Positions 52,683 to 62,133 of a stretch of DNA of 64,000 bases are shown piece by piece. The stretch covers positions 33,170-97,169 of the forward strand of contig JAITMC010000003.1 in NCBI GenBank assembly GCA_031277615.1, in the 5' to 3' direction. Each line of letters opens with the position of its first letter. The first letter of the stretch is position 1. The notes beneath the pieces were generated by a model. The model did no database searches. It saw nothing but the letters and a program-made list of their open reading frames with translations, and was not told the DNA's origin. The DNA comes from Chryseobacterium sp. (GTDB lineage Bacteria; Bacteroidota; Bacteroidia; Flavobacteriales; Weeksellaceae). Made by a program: the position numbers and the translations under genes.

Positions 52683-53867
52683 CTAAATTTTCTTTCCTGA
52701 CAGTCTAAAATATATCAAACTAATTGTAAACAGCACAGAAACAGACACCAAGATGTATAGCGGATAGTAGGGTAACAGCTGTTTTCCGAACAGAACAGCC
52801 ATGATAATTGAACTGACAGAGCTGCCCAGAGAAGAAAAAATAACAATTAGGGAAGTGAACAGATTGATTTTTTCCTTATCCACCGTGGCAATCATCTTTG
52901 AGTTCACAACAGGATAGAGCGGCGAAAGAAATAAGCCGATCACCGGAAATAAAAATACCAGGATCCCTGAGTTTTCCGAGCCCAGATACTGGATCCCGAG
53001 AATAAGGAGGAGAACAGCCACGATAAGACTTATACAAAGCAGGTAATATCTTGAGAGTGAAAATCTCTGAATGATATTCGCTGTAACGGTCCTTCCTGCA
53101 TAGGAAAAAAGAGCCAGAAAAGAAGTTGCCTGCAAAGAAAAAAATGAATTCACCTTCAAATGGTTTTTATAAAAAGAAGGCAGCCAGGAATTGAATCCCT
53201 GTTCCACAAAGACAATAAAAAAGATTACTCCCAGAAAGGCAAACGTTACAGGATTTACAAAACTGCTCAGTTCAGAAATCAGTCCTTTGGTTTCAGTTTT
53301 ATTGGCTTCCGCTATCGTCAGTCTGGAAAACAGGAATATCGTTACAGCAGAAAGAAGAGCTATGGATAAGAATCCGAATTTCCAGAATTCAGAATACTGA
53401 CTTGAAATCAGCCATCCAAATCCTGTATTAACGACAAAAATCCCGATCATGAAGGATGCTTCTACACTGTTCATTGTTTTAGCCAGTGATTTTTCCTCCG
53501 AAATATTATTCCTGATGATCCCGAAAACACAGATCTTTCCAATCGCAAAACAGGTTCCTACAATCGCAAACCATACTTTATAAAACCAGAAATCCTCAAT
53601 GAAAGGCAAAAGGCATGAACAAATGCCTACGATAACCAAAGCGGTAATCAGTGCGTTTTTTGTTCCGGTCTTGCTGATAAAGTTTACGGCGAAAAGAGAG
53701 ATAAAAGCGATAGGAAGGTCCTTGAATGATTCCAGAAAACCCAGCTTTTCATAAGAAATATGATCGGAAAGCTGAAGAATAACCAGTCCCATGCAGTTCA
53801 AAACCATTGAAAAAATAAGAAAAGTAAGTTTTAACGGAAGTGAAATATCAGAAGGCTTGGCGCTCAT
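52683..53867 (-). CDS. MFS transporter, sugar-porter type (FucP-like)
   Basis: A 394-residue protein with about twelve membrane segments and a central loop near 190-205. Phrases such as 'EQGFNSWLPSFYKNHL' and 'FLFPVIGLFLSPLYPVVNS' are of the FHS/FucP class that imports monosaccharides with protons. It is first in an operon with the NUDIX-type regulator and divergent from the SusC-GH30 operon, so uptake of the locus's final sugar (probably glucose) is the best guess. A TAAATTTG -7 element is at 53918-53925 on the minus strand. Confidence 0.85.
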   Translation of the reverse strand: MSAKPSDISLPLKLTFLIFSMVLNCMGLVILQLSDHISYEKLGFLESFKDLPIAFISLFAVNFISKTGTKNALITALVIVGICSCLLPFIEDFWFYKVWFAIVGTCFAIGKICVFGIIRNNISEEKSLAKTMNSVEASFMIGIFVVNTGFGWLISSQYSEFWKFGFLSIALLSAVTIFLFSRLTIAEANKTETKGLISELSSFVNPVTFAFLGVIFFIVFVEQGFNSWLPSFYKNHLKVNSFFSLQATSFLALFSYAGRTVTANIIQRFSLSRYYLLCISLIVAVLLLILGIQYLGSENSGILVFLFPVIGLFLSPLYPVVNSKMIATVDKEKINLFTSLIVIFSSLGSSVSSIIMAVLFGKQLLPYYPLYILVSVSVLFTISLIYFRLSGKKI

Positions 53868-53917
53868 TTTGGGGAATGTTTTTTTAGAATTTTAGGATTT
53901 TTTTATGAATTATGAAG

Positions 53918-53938
53918 CAAATTTAAGGCTTTAAAGCC
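53918..53938 (-). promoter_or_regulatory. MFS-regulator promoter with internal palindrome
   Basis: TAAATTTG -7 element (minus strand, 53918-53925) immediately followed upstream by the perfect 12-base palindrome ggctttaaagcc (53927-53938), which lies where a repressor could block RNA polymerase. Confidence 0.4.
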
Positions 53939-54011
53939 CCAAAAATAAAAGAAAAATTAAAATAATTATGAAGACAATGTTAATTAATTAAAAAAAAATA
54001 TATTTTTATTG

Positions 54012-54024
54012 TCTCAATTTGAGA
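54012..54024. promoter_or_regulatory. Palindrome upstream of SusC (candidate operator)
   Basis: tctcaa-t-ttgaga, perfect 6-bp arms, 20 bases before the susC-like ATG, near the expected start of transcription. A site for the NUDIX-type regulator is a guess. Confidence 0.35.
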
Positions 54025-54043
54025 ATTAAAAAACTAACGGTAT

Positions 54044-56872
54044 ATGAATATAAGAATATCAAGAAGTTTTGGACTGGCTGCAGTGCTGTATTTTACGGCT
54101 AATTTCAATGCCCAGACCAAGGTGAAAGATTCAATTCCCAAAGAAAATAAAATTGATGAGATCGTTATGATCGGGTATGGCGGTGTGAAAAAGCAGAACC
54201 TCACCAGTGCTGTTTCTTCAGTAAAAGCCGATGCCTTTGATAACAGGCCTATTTACAGTGTAGGCCAGGCATTGCAGGGCCAGGCGGCCGGAGTGAATGT
54301 GGTGCAGGCTTCCGGAAAGCCGGGAGCAGGACTTGATGTAAAAATCAGGGGTAACAATTCCATCTCATCTTCAGTAAGCCCTTTGTATGTGGTTGACGGT
54401 ATTCAGACCAACGACATTACCGGACTGAATCCGGATGATATTATCGATATGACGATCCTGAAAGATGCTTCCTCTACCGCTATTTATGGGGTAAACGGAT
54501 CTTCCGGTGTGGTGATCATTACGACCAAAAGAGGAAAGCAGGGAACCCCTCAGCTTAATTTTAATGCCTATTGGGGTGTTTCAAAAGCCGTAAAAAACAT
54601 TGATGTTCTGAATTTGGACCAATACAAATCTTTATTGGCTGATATACAGGCCAACGGTGGATCTGACTATCTCTCTACGGTGACCAATCCCCGGTATGCC
54701 GGCATTGATACCGATTGGAGAAAAGAAGTTTTCCAGACGGGATTTGATCAGAACTATAACATCAACTATGCCTTTGGAAACGAAAAAGTAAAAGCCTACA
54801 CGGCATTAGGCTATCAGGATATCGAAGGGATTATCAAGCCTTCCCATTTCCAGCGTACTTCCGTAAAAGTAAATTTGGATGCTGTACTTGCACCATGGCT
54901 GAAGCTTAATTCTTCCGTGAACTATTTCTTTACTTCTTTAACGAACACCAATGACAATCTAAGTACAGCCAGAGGTGGAGTAGTACTGAGTGCCTTCAAT
55001 ACCCCAAGCTTCTTACCGGTGTACGGAACCGATGTTAACTTTATTCCGTCGGACGGAGTGGTTTACGATCCGGCAACAGGACAGGTGAACGATGGCTATA
55101 AACCCGGCCAATATGCTCCCAATCCTTACCAGTCATCATGGGAAAATCCGGTGGCTTACCAGTCCAGAAAAGACAAAACCCTTACGCAGCGTTTCCTGAG
55201 CAATTTAGGACTGGATGTTAAACTGATGAAAAACCTGGTCTGGAAACCAAGCATCTCTTTTGATATGACCGATTCCAGAAACACAAAATTTACAGACGGG
55301 TTCCAGACGAGTTTCGGAAGATCAAAGTTCGGGATAGGTTCTCAGGAATATATACAGTACCAGGAATACAACTTTGAAAACACCTTAACCTATACCCTGA
55401 AGAAAGAAAAGCATGATTTCTCATTACTGGCAGGGGCACAGATTACCCAGAAAAGCTTTCAGAATGAATACTTTGCCGGAGAAAAGTTTCCTGAAGGAGT
55501 AGTAAAGTTCGAGTATGATAAAGCCGCAACAAAAGGCTATGATAAACATAAAGACGTAGTAAGAAATGCTTCATTCTTCGGAAGAGCTCTGTATACTTAT
55601 GACGGAAAATATACCCTGATGGGTGTTTTCAGGTATAATGGATCTTCAAGCCTGGCTCCGGAAAGGAAATGGGGACTGTTCCCGGGCGTTTCAGCATCAT
55701 GGCTGGTGTCTAAGGAAGATTTCCTGGCAGACAGTAAGGTGATCAGTGAGCTGAAACTTAGAGGCGGATGGGGGCAGACGGGTAATGTTTCCGGAGTACC
55801 TGCCTATTCTCATTTTAACCTGTTTGATCCGTATTGGTCAAACGGCATTCCTGCCTATAAGTTTACACAATACGACAGTGATGTGACCTGGGAAACAACA
55901 ACGGATACCAATGTAGGTCTGGATCTTGGACTTTTCAGTAACCGCATCAGGTTTACAGCGGATCTTTATAAAAGAAAAACTAAAGACCTTATTTTCCCTT
56001 ACGTGATGGGAAATTTATCGGGGCCTATCTACAGAAATGCAGGAAGTCTTGAGAATAAGGGAATTGAATTTGCATTAAATACAGTGAATATCAGAAATGA
56101 AAATTTTACCTGGAACAGCTCATTCAATATCTCGTTTGCTAAAAATAAAATTTTGGATTTTGAACAATATCTCAATACCATTGATGTAGTAAGTATGGAA
56201 AGTGTGGGAGGCAGAGTGATCCGTTTCCAGCCGGGACATGCACTAAGTACATTTTACGGATATAAAGTAGATCGTGTTGATCCGAATACCGGAAATATGA
56301 TCTATAAAGACCTGAACGGAAACGGTTATCAGGATGTGGACGACAGAACATTTATCGGAAATCCCAATCCGAAATATACCTTTGGTTTCAGCAACAACTT
56401 CACGCTGAAAAACTGGTATATGGATGTGCTGATTACCGGTTCCGTAGGAAATGATGTATTCAATGCCACCCGTTTCGACCTGGAAATGATGAACGATTAC
56501 AAAAACCAGTCCACAGCCGTTCTGAACCGCTGGACCACTCCCGGGCAGATCACCGATGTACCGAGAGCCAACTCCGCTTCTGCATTGGAAATTTCAGACA
56601 GGTTTGTTGAAGACGGATCTTATATCAAACTGAAAGCGGTAACATTGGGGTATAATTTCAAGAATCCATTCAAAGGGGTAAGCAAGCTGAATGTATATGT
56701 AACCGGACAGAATATCTTTACCATTACCGATTATTCGGGGATGGATCCTGAAGTGAACGCCTTCAGTCCCAACAGAAACACTTCCGGTGCTGAAAGATCC
56801 GTTTTCGGGATAGATTATGGAACATACCCTCAGGTACGAACCTTCATTATCGGTTTAAAAGCTAATTTCTAA
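54044..56872 (+). CDS. SusC-like TonB-dependent outer membrane transporter
   Basis: A 942-residue protein: signal peptide, TonB-box-like 'IDEIVMIGYGGVKK' (about residue 38), plug with 'GQAAGVNVVQASGKPGAG', 'YVVDGIQTNDI' and 'DASSTAIYGVNGSSGVVIITTKRG', then a long barrel ending 'FIIGLKANF'. The usual N-terminal carboxypeptidase-regulatory-like domain (about 90 residues) is absent. It imports oligosaccharides with the SusD partner encoded 10 bases downstream, and heads the utilization operon. Confidence 0.95.
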   Translation: MNIRISRSFGLAAVLYFTANFNAQTKVKDSIPKENKIDEIVMIGYGGVKKQNLTSAVSSVKADAFDNRPIYSVGQALQGQAAGVNVVQASGKPGAGLDVKIRGNNSISSSVSPLYVVDGIQTNDITGLNPDDIIDMTILKDASSTAIYGVNGSSGVVIITTKRGKQGTPQLNFNAYWGVSKAVKNIDVLNLDQYKSLLADIQANGGSDYLSTVTNPRYAGIDTDWRKEVFQTGFDQNYNINYAFGNEKVKAYTALGYQDIEGIIKPSHFQRTSVKVNLDAVLAPWLKLNSSVNYFFTSLTNTNDNLSTARGGVVLSAFNTPSFLPVYGTDVNFIPSDGVVYDPATGQVNDGYKPGQYAPNPYQSSWENPVAYQSRKDKTLTQRFLSNLGLDVKLMKNLVWKPSISFDMTDSRNTKFTDGFQTSFGRSKFGIGSQEYIQYQEYNFENTLTYTLKKEKHDFSLLAGAQITQKSFQNEYFAGEKFPEGVVKFEYDKAATKGYDKHKDVVRNASFFGRALYTYDGKYTLMGVFRYNGSSSLAPERKWGLFPGVSASWLVSKEDFLADSKVISELKLRGGWGQTGNVSGVPAYSHFNLFDPYWSNGIPAYKFTQYDSDVTWETTTDTNVGLDLGLFSNRIRFTADLYKRKTKDLIFPYVMGNLSGPIYRNAGSLENKGIEFALNTVNIRNENFTWNSSFNISFAKNKILDFEQYLNTIDVVSMESVGGRVIRFQPGHALSTFYGYKVDRVDPNTGNMIYKDLNGNGYQDVDDRTFIGNPNPKYTFGFSNNFTLKNWYMDVLITGSVGNDVFNATRFDLEMMNDYKNQSTAVLNRWTTPGQITDVPRANSASALEISDRFVEDGSYIKLKAVTLGYNFKNPFKGVSKLNVYVTGQNIFTITDYSGMDPEVNAFSPNRNTSGAERSVFGIDYGTYPQVRTFIIGLKANF

Positions 56873-56882
56873 ATTATTTACA

Positions 56883-58322
56883 ATGAAAATCAATAAAGCA
56901 ATATATTATTTATTGGGCGCATCAATGCTGGCAACCATTACTTCCTGTAACGACTTTCTGGATACGGAACCCATTACGGAACAGTCCGTTTCTATTGATA
57001 ATCCGATAAAAACAGCAGCAGATGCAGAAAACAGAATGAATACCATTTACACTGCATTTGGGAATGAATACTGGCAGCTGGACTATTTTTTTAATGGGGA
57101 TGCCCAAACGGAAATTTCCTATGCAGGGGCAGATAATGTCCAGAATTTCCAGCAGGATGAATACCGTATCGTTGCTACCAACCCTAATGTGGAAAGGGAC
57201 TGGAAATATCTTTACGGTTTTATAAATGACTGTAATATGATTCTGAATTATGTGGATCAGGTAAGTGACCCGTCTCTAACTTCTTCACGAAAAGACCAAA
57301 TGAAAGCTGAAGCTGCTATTTTCAGGGCACTTTACTATTTTCATGCTGTTCAGTTATGGGGCGATATTCCTTTGGTAACGAAAGCTGTGATTGGTGTTAA
57401 CGCCAATAATTTCGATGAAGTGTACAGCCAGGTATATCCGGCCAGAAAAACAGTTCAGGAAGCCTACGATCTGATTATTTCCGATCTGGAAGGTGCGATT
57501 GCCAATGCCCCTTCAGGAACTGAAAAATACAGAGCCAATAAAAACTTTGCCTACGGCCTCCTTGCCAAAGTATATGCTTCGAAACCGAATCCGGACTGGA
57601 CCAAAGTAAAACAGAATGCATCCAATATTTCCGGAGTAAGCCTTCTTCCGGTTTATGATCAGCTTTTTGACGGAACGCATGAAGCCAATGCCGAATCTAT
57701 TTTTGAAGCAGATGGAAATGCCGGGACAGTCTGGGCCTGGGGACCCTCGATGTTCTACGGGACGGACTGGAAGAAATTCAATGTTCCTTCCAATGACCTG
57801 GTAAAAGCATTCAATGATGCCGGAGATACACAGCGTCTGAACAGCTCTGTTAAGTTTTCTACAGTAAGCTGGTCAGATAAATACTGGACGAGTAGCAGCT
57901 ATCCGTTTATGTATAAAATGAGAAAGACTGATGGCACGCAGAACTTTTATATTCTCAGATATGCTGACATCCTTTTACTGCAGGCAGAAGCAGCGGTAAG
58001 AACCGCAGACTATTCAGGGGCAGCCGGATTTATCAATCAGGTAAGAACAAGAGCAGGGCTTGCTCCGGTTACTATTACCTCCGAAACTGACGGAATGCAG
58101 AAAGTTCTTCAGGAAAGAAAGCTGGAACTGGCATTTGAAGGCCACCGCTGGTTTGATCTTAAAAGGACCGGAACAGCCATTGCCATTCTTTCCCAGCAGA
58201 AAGACGGAAACGGAATCGCGCTGCCTTATGCTGCCAATATCAATCAGAACAGATTATTATGGCCCATTCCGCAGGGACAGAGAGATAACAATCAGAACTT
58301 AACCCAAAATTCAGGTTATTAA
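56883..58322 (+). CDS. SusD/RagB-family nutrient-binding lipoprotein
   Basis: A 479-residue surface lipoprotein (lipobox 'ATITSC', Cys about residue 22) with a SusD fold: 'NDFLDTEPITEQS' start, TPR-like helices with 'EAAIFRALYYFHAVQLWGD', 'YILRYADILLLQAEA', and the family end 'LAFEGHRWFDLKRTG' then 'LLWPIPQGQRDNN'. It captures glycan at the mouth of the SusC channel. It lies between the SusC gene and the first GH30 gene. Confidence 0.95.
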   Translation: MKINKAIYYLLGASMLATITSCNDFLDTEPITEQSVSIDNPIKTAADAENRMNTIYTAFGNEYWQLDYFFNGDAQTEISYAGADNVQNFQQDEYRIVATNPNVERDWKYLYGFINDCNMILNYVDQVSDPSLTSSRKDQMKAEAAIFRALYYFHAVQLWGDIPLVTKAVIGVNANNFDEVYSQVYPARKTVQEAYDLIISDLEGAIANAPSGTEKYRANKNFAYGLLAKVYASKPNPDWTKVKQNASNISGVSLLPVYDQLFDGTHEANAESIFEADGNAGTVWAWGPSMFYGTDWKKFNVPSNDLVKAFNDAGDTQRLNSSVKFSTVSWSDKYWTSSSYPFMYKMRKTDGTQNFYILRYADILLLQAEAAVRTADYSGAAGFINQVRTRAGLAPVTITSETDGMQKVLQERKLELAFEGHRWFDLKRTGTAIAILSQQKDGNGIALPYAANINQNRLLWPIPQGQRDNNQNLTQNSGY

Positions 58323-58324
58323 AT

Positions 58325-59755
58325 ATGAAGTTTCACAACTTATATAGTTTCTTTTTTAACGGTACCGCACTGCTTTGTGGAGCGGTACTTTTTCCTTTGT
58401 CATCATGTACTTCTGTAACAGGCAACAAAGGAAATGAAGTGCAGTTCTGGCTGACGAAAGGAGATGGAAGCATCAAACTACAGCAACAGGCTCCCGTAAA
58501 GTTTGCCCAAAACAGCAATGGTTTTCAGAATATTGAAATTGACGATTCCCAGAAGTTCCAGTATGTAGACGGTTTCGGATATACCCTTACCGGAGGCAGT
58601 GTGGAAGTAATCAACCGGCTTTCACCTTCCAAAAGAAAAGCATTATTGAATGAACTTTTCAGTAACGGCGAAAATGCTATTTCCGTAAGTTATCTACGCT
58701 TAAGTATTGGTGCTTCAGATCTTGACGGAACGGTTTTTTCCTATGATGACCTGCCGGAAGGACAGACGGATCCTTCTCTTTCAAAATTCAGTCTCAAAAA
58801 GGATAAAGCGTTGATTTCCATGTTGAAAGAAATTCTGGCCATCAATCCGAAGATGAAGATTATTGCAGCGCCGTGGTCCGCTCCGGTTTGGATGAAAGAC
58901 AACGGGAAATCAAAAGGAGGCAGCTTAAAACCTGAATTCTATACGGCTTATGCGAACTATTTTGTAAAATACATCCAGGGCATGAAGAAGGAAGGAATTC
59001 AGATTGATGCCATAACGCCTCAGAATGAACCGCTTCATCCTGGAAATAACCCAAGCCTTTATATGCCTTCTGAGCAACAGCGGGATTTTATCAAAGGATT
59101 TTTAGGTCCTGCTTTTAAAGCCAATCAGATTAAAACTAAAATTGTGGTTTACGATCACAATTGTAATAAGCCGGAATATGCTCTCGATATTCTGAAGGAT
59201 CCTGAAGCTTATCAATATATCGACGGTTCGGCTTTCCATTTATATGAAGGTGATATTTCAGCTTTAAGTACGGTTCATGATGCATTCCCGGATAAAAATC
59301 TGTACTTTACGGAACAATGGACAGGAGCAAAAGGTACTTTTAACGAAGACCTGAACTGGCATACCAAAAATGTCATCATCGGTTCCATGAGAAACTGGAG
59401 CAAAACCGCTCTGGAATGGAATGTAGCCAATGATCCGCAGTACGGGCCGCACACCGATGGCGGATGTACGGAATGTAAAGGAGCAATAACGGTGTCCGAC
59501 AGTGAGAATTTCACCCGGAACGTTTCCTATTACATTATTGCCCATGCTTCCAAATTTGTTCCTGCAGGTTCACAGAGAATTGCTTCAACACAAACCGAAA
59601 GCCTTTCGACAGCCGCCTTTAAAACACCTGCCGGAAAAACCGTGTTGATCGTACAGAGCGGAAACAGTCAGGATGAAAACTTTAATATACAGTATAACGG
59701 AAAAACGGCTCCTGTAAAGATTTCAGGAAATTCAGCGGCAACGTACGTTTTTTAA
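58325..59755 (+). CDS. GH30 glycoside hydrolase (lipoprotein)
   Basis: A 476-residue GH30-type barrel with a lipobox ('LFPLSSC', Cys about 28). Acid/base Glu in 'AITPQNEPLHPGNNPS' and nucleophile Glu in 'KNLYFTEQWTGAKG'; 'KMKIIAAPWSAPVWMKD' is family-typical. A C-terminal beta-domain closes it. Surface-anchored GH30 next to SusCD and GH3 suggests an endo-beta-1,6-glucanase that cuts the polymer outside the cell, by analogy with the Bacteroides fungal-glucan locus. Glucosylceramidase is the alternative. Confidence 0.88.
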   Translation: MKFHNLYSFFFNGTALLCGAVLFPLSSCTSVTGNKGNEVQFWLTKGDGSIKLQQQAPVKFAQNSNGFQNIEIDDSQKFQYVDGFGYTLTGGSVEVINRLSPSKRKALLNELFSNGENAISVSYLRLSIGASDLDGTVFSYDDLPEGQTDPSLSKFSLKKDKALISMLKEILAINPKMKIIAAPWSAPVWMKDNGKSKGGSLKPEFYTAYANYFVKYIQGMKKEGIQIDAITPQNEPLHPGNNPSLYMPSEQQRDFIKGFLGPAFKANQIKTKIVVYDHNCNKPEYALDILKDPEAYQYIDGSAFHLYEGDISALSTVHDAFPDKNLYFTEQWTGAKGTFNEDLNWHTKNVIIGSMRNWSKTALEWNVANDPQYGPHTDGGCTECKGAITVSDSENFTRNVSYYIIAHASKFVPAGSQRIASTQTESLSTAAFKTPAGKTVLIVQSGNSQDENFNIQYNGKTAPVKISGNSAATYVF

Positions 59756-59766
59756 TTGAATAAACG

Positions 59767-61989
59767 ATGAAAAAGGCTTATTTCTTACTCGCATTTTCAG
59801 CATTGGGCATTCAGGGGTACGCACAGAAAACGGTGGACCAGAAAGTGGCTAAGCTTCTGTCTGAGATGAGTCTGGAAGAGAAAGTCGGGCAGCTGGTTCA
59901 GTACAGCGGATTCGAATATGCTACCGGCCCTCAGCATTCTAATTCTGCTGCTGTTTTAGCGGAAATAAAAAAGGGTAAAGTCGGCTCTATGCTCAATGTG
60001 GCAGGATCTGAAGAAACCAGGGCTTTTCAGAAACTGGCATTGCAGTCAAGGCTGAAAATTCCTTTGCTTTTCGGACAGGATGTGATTCACGGGTACAGAA
60101 CCACTTTTCCCGTTAATATCGGGCAGGCTGCCAGCTGGGATCTGGGATTGATTGAAAAGTCTGAGCGGATTGCCGCAACGGAAGCTTCAGCCTATGGAAT
60201 TCACTGGACGTTTGCTCCTATGGTAGATGTTGCCAGAGATCCGAGATGGGGAAGAGTGATGGAAGGTTCCGGAGAAGATACTTACCTGGGAACACAGATC
60301 GGACTGGCAAGAATCCGGGGTTTTCAGGGAAAAGGATTAGGAAATCCTGATGCCTTGATGGCCTGTGCCAAACACTTTGCTGCTTATGGGGCAGCCGTGG
60401 GAGGAAGGGACTATAATTCGGTGGATATGAGCTTGCGACAGCTTCACGAAACCTATTTACCCCCTTTCAAAGCTGCTGCTGAAGCAGGTGTGGCTACTTT
60501 TATGAATTCTTTTAATGATATCAGCGGAATTCCGGCAACAGCCCATCCTTATCTCCTCAGAAACCTTCTGAAAGAAAAATGGAATTATAAAGGCTTTGTC
60601 GTGTCAGACTGGGGCAGCATCGGGGAGATGATTGCTCACGGCTATGCCAAAGATGCATCAGAAGCAGCTGAAAGAGCGGTAATAGCGGGAACTGATATGG
60701 ATATGGAAAGCCGTATGTATATGACAGAACTTCCAAAGCTGGTAAGAGAAGGAAAGGTTGATCCCAGGCTGATTGACGATGCGGTAGGAAGAATCCTGAC
60801 AAAAAAGTTTGAAATGGGACTTTTTGATGATCCGTACAGATTCAGCAGTGAGAAAAGACAGAAAGCGCAGACAGATAATGCGGAACACCGGAAATTCGGA
60901 AGGGAATTTGGCTCTAAAAGTATGGTGCTGTTAAAAAATCAGGGAAATATATTACCTCTTTCAAAAACATTAAAAACCGTTGCCCTCATCGGTCCTTTCG
61001 GTAAAGAAACAGTGGCAAATCACGGCTTCTGGTCCATTGCTTTTAAAGATGATCAGCAAAGGATCGTGACACAGTATGACGGAATCAGAAATCAGCTTGA
61101 TAAAACCTCTGTTTTGCTTTACGCAAAAGGCTGTAACGTAGATGATAATGACAGATCACTGTTTGCTGAAGCTGTAGAAACGGCCAAAAAATCAGATATA
61201 GTCATTATGACATTAGGAGAAGGTCATGCGATGAGCGGTGAAGCCAAAAGCCGCAGCAGTATTGGCTTTACCGGTGTTCAGGAGGAACTCTTAAAGGAAA
61301 TTGCCAAAACAGGAAAACCGGTTGTTCTGCTGATCAATGCGGGAAGACCTCTGATTTTCAACTGGGCGGCAGATCATGTTCCCGCTATTGTCTACAGCTG
61401 GTGGTTGGGAACGGAAGCCGGAAATTCTATTGCAGATGTATTGTTCGGAACCGTAAATCCGGGTGGAAAACTTCCGATGAGCTTTCCGAGAACCGAAGGG
61501 CAGATCCCTGTTTACTACAATCATTACAACACCGGAAGACCTGCTAAAAATAATACAGACCGGAATTATGTTTCAGCCTATATTGACCTTGATAATGATC
61601 CGAAATATCCTTTTGGCTACGGCCTGAGCTACACAGAATTCAGGTATTCCGAGATGAATCTGAGTTCAGCATCATTAAAGGGAAATCAGACCCTTGAAAT
61701 TAATGTAACGGTTTCCAATACCGGGAAATATGATGGGGAAGAAGTGGTGCAGCTGTATGTGAGAGATCTGTTTGGAAAATTGGTGAGACCGGTAAAGGAA
61801 CTGAAAGGTTTTCAAAAAGTTTTCATTAAAAAAGGCGAGAGTAAAACGGTCAGATTTAAACTTACCCCGGAAGATCTGAAATTCTTCGACAATGACCTTC
61901 ATTTTGACTGGGAAAGCGGAGATTTTGACATTATGGTCGGAACCAGTTCCCAAAATGTTCAGACCAAAAGAATCAGCTGGATCAAATAA
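59767..61989 (+). CDS. bglX: GH3 beta-glucosidase (BglX-type)
   Basis: A 740-residue exported enzyme with signal peptide ('AYFLLAFSALGIQGYAQ'). GH3 N-domain with 'FAPMVDVARDPRWGRVMEG', 'KHFAAYGAAVGGRDYN' and nucleophile Asp in 'FVVSDWGSIGE'. The middle domain follows ('SDIVIMTLGEGHAMSGEAKSR', which holds the likely acid/base Glu), then a fibronectin-III-like end. It would split oligosaccharides released by the two GH30 enzymes to glucose in the periplasm. It lies 11 bases after the first GH30 gene. Confidence 0.94.
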   Translation: MKKAYFLLAFSALGIQGYAQKTVDQKVAKLLSEMSLEEKVGQLVQYSGFEYATGPQHSNSAAVLAEIKKGKVGSMLNVAGSEETRAFQKLALQSRLKIPLLFGQDVIHGYRTTFPVNIGQAASWDLGLIEKSERIAATEASAYGIHWTFAPMVDVARDPRWGRVMEGSGEDTYLGTQIGLARIRGFQGKGLGNPDALMACAKHFAAYGAAVGGRDYNSVDMSLRQLHETYLPPFKAAAEAGVATFMNSFNDISGIPATAHPYLLRNLLKEKWNYKGFVVSDWGSIGEMIAHGYAKDASEAAERAVIAGTDMDMESRMYMTELPKLVREGKVDPRLIDDAVGRILTKKFEMGLFDDPYRFSSEKRQKAQTDNAEHRKFGREFGSKSMVLLKNQGNILPLSKTLKTVALIGPFGKETVANHGFWSIAFKDDQQRIVTQYDGIRNQLDKTSVLLYAKGCNVDDNDRSLFAEAVETAKKSDIVIMTLGEGHAMSGEAKSRSSIGFTGVQEELLKEIAKTGKPVVLLINAGRPLIFNWAADHVPAIVYSWWLGTEAGNSIADVLFGTVNPGGKLPMSFPRTEGQIPVYYNHYNTGRPAKNNTDRNYVSAYIDLDNDPKYPFGYGLSYTEFRYSEMNLSSASLKGNQTLEINVTVSNTGKYDGEEVVQLYVRDLFGKLVRPVKELKGFQKVFIKKGESKTVRFKLTPEDLKFFDNDLHFDWESGDFDIMVGTSSQNVQTKRISWIK

Positions 61990-62133
61990 AAAAGTGATAT
62001 TTGCAGCTTGAAAAAACGGATGCTGTAAACGCCTTTAAAAGATCGTATGTTGAAAAACAGGTAAACAGCTTTTAAAGTCAGAACCCAAAAAATAATGAAG
62101 CGGACCTACTCGTCCGAAAAGAGAGAAAAGAAT

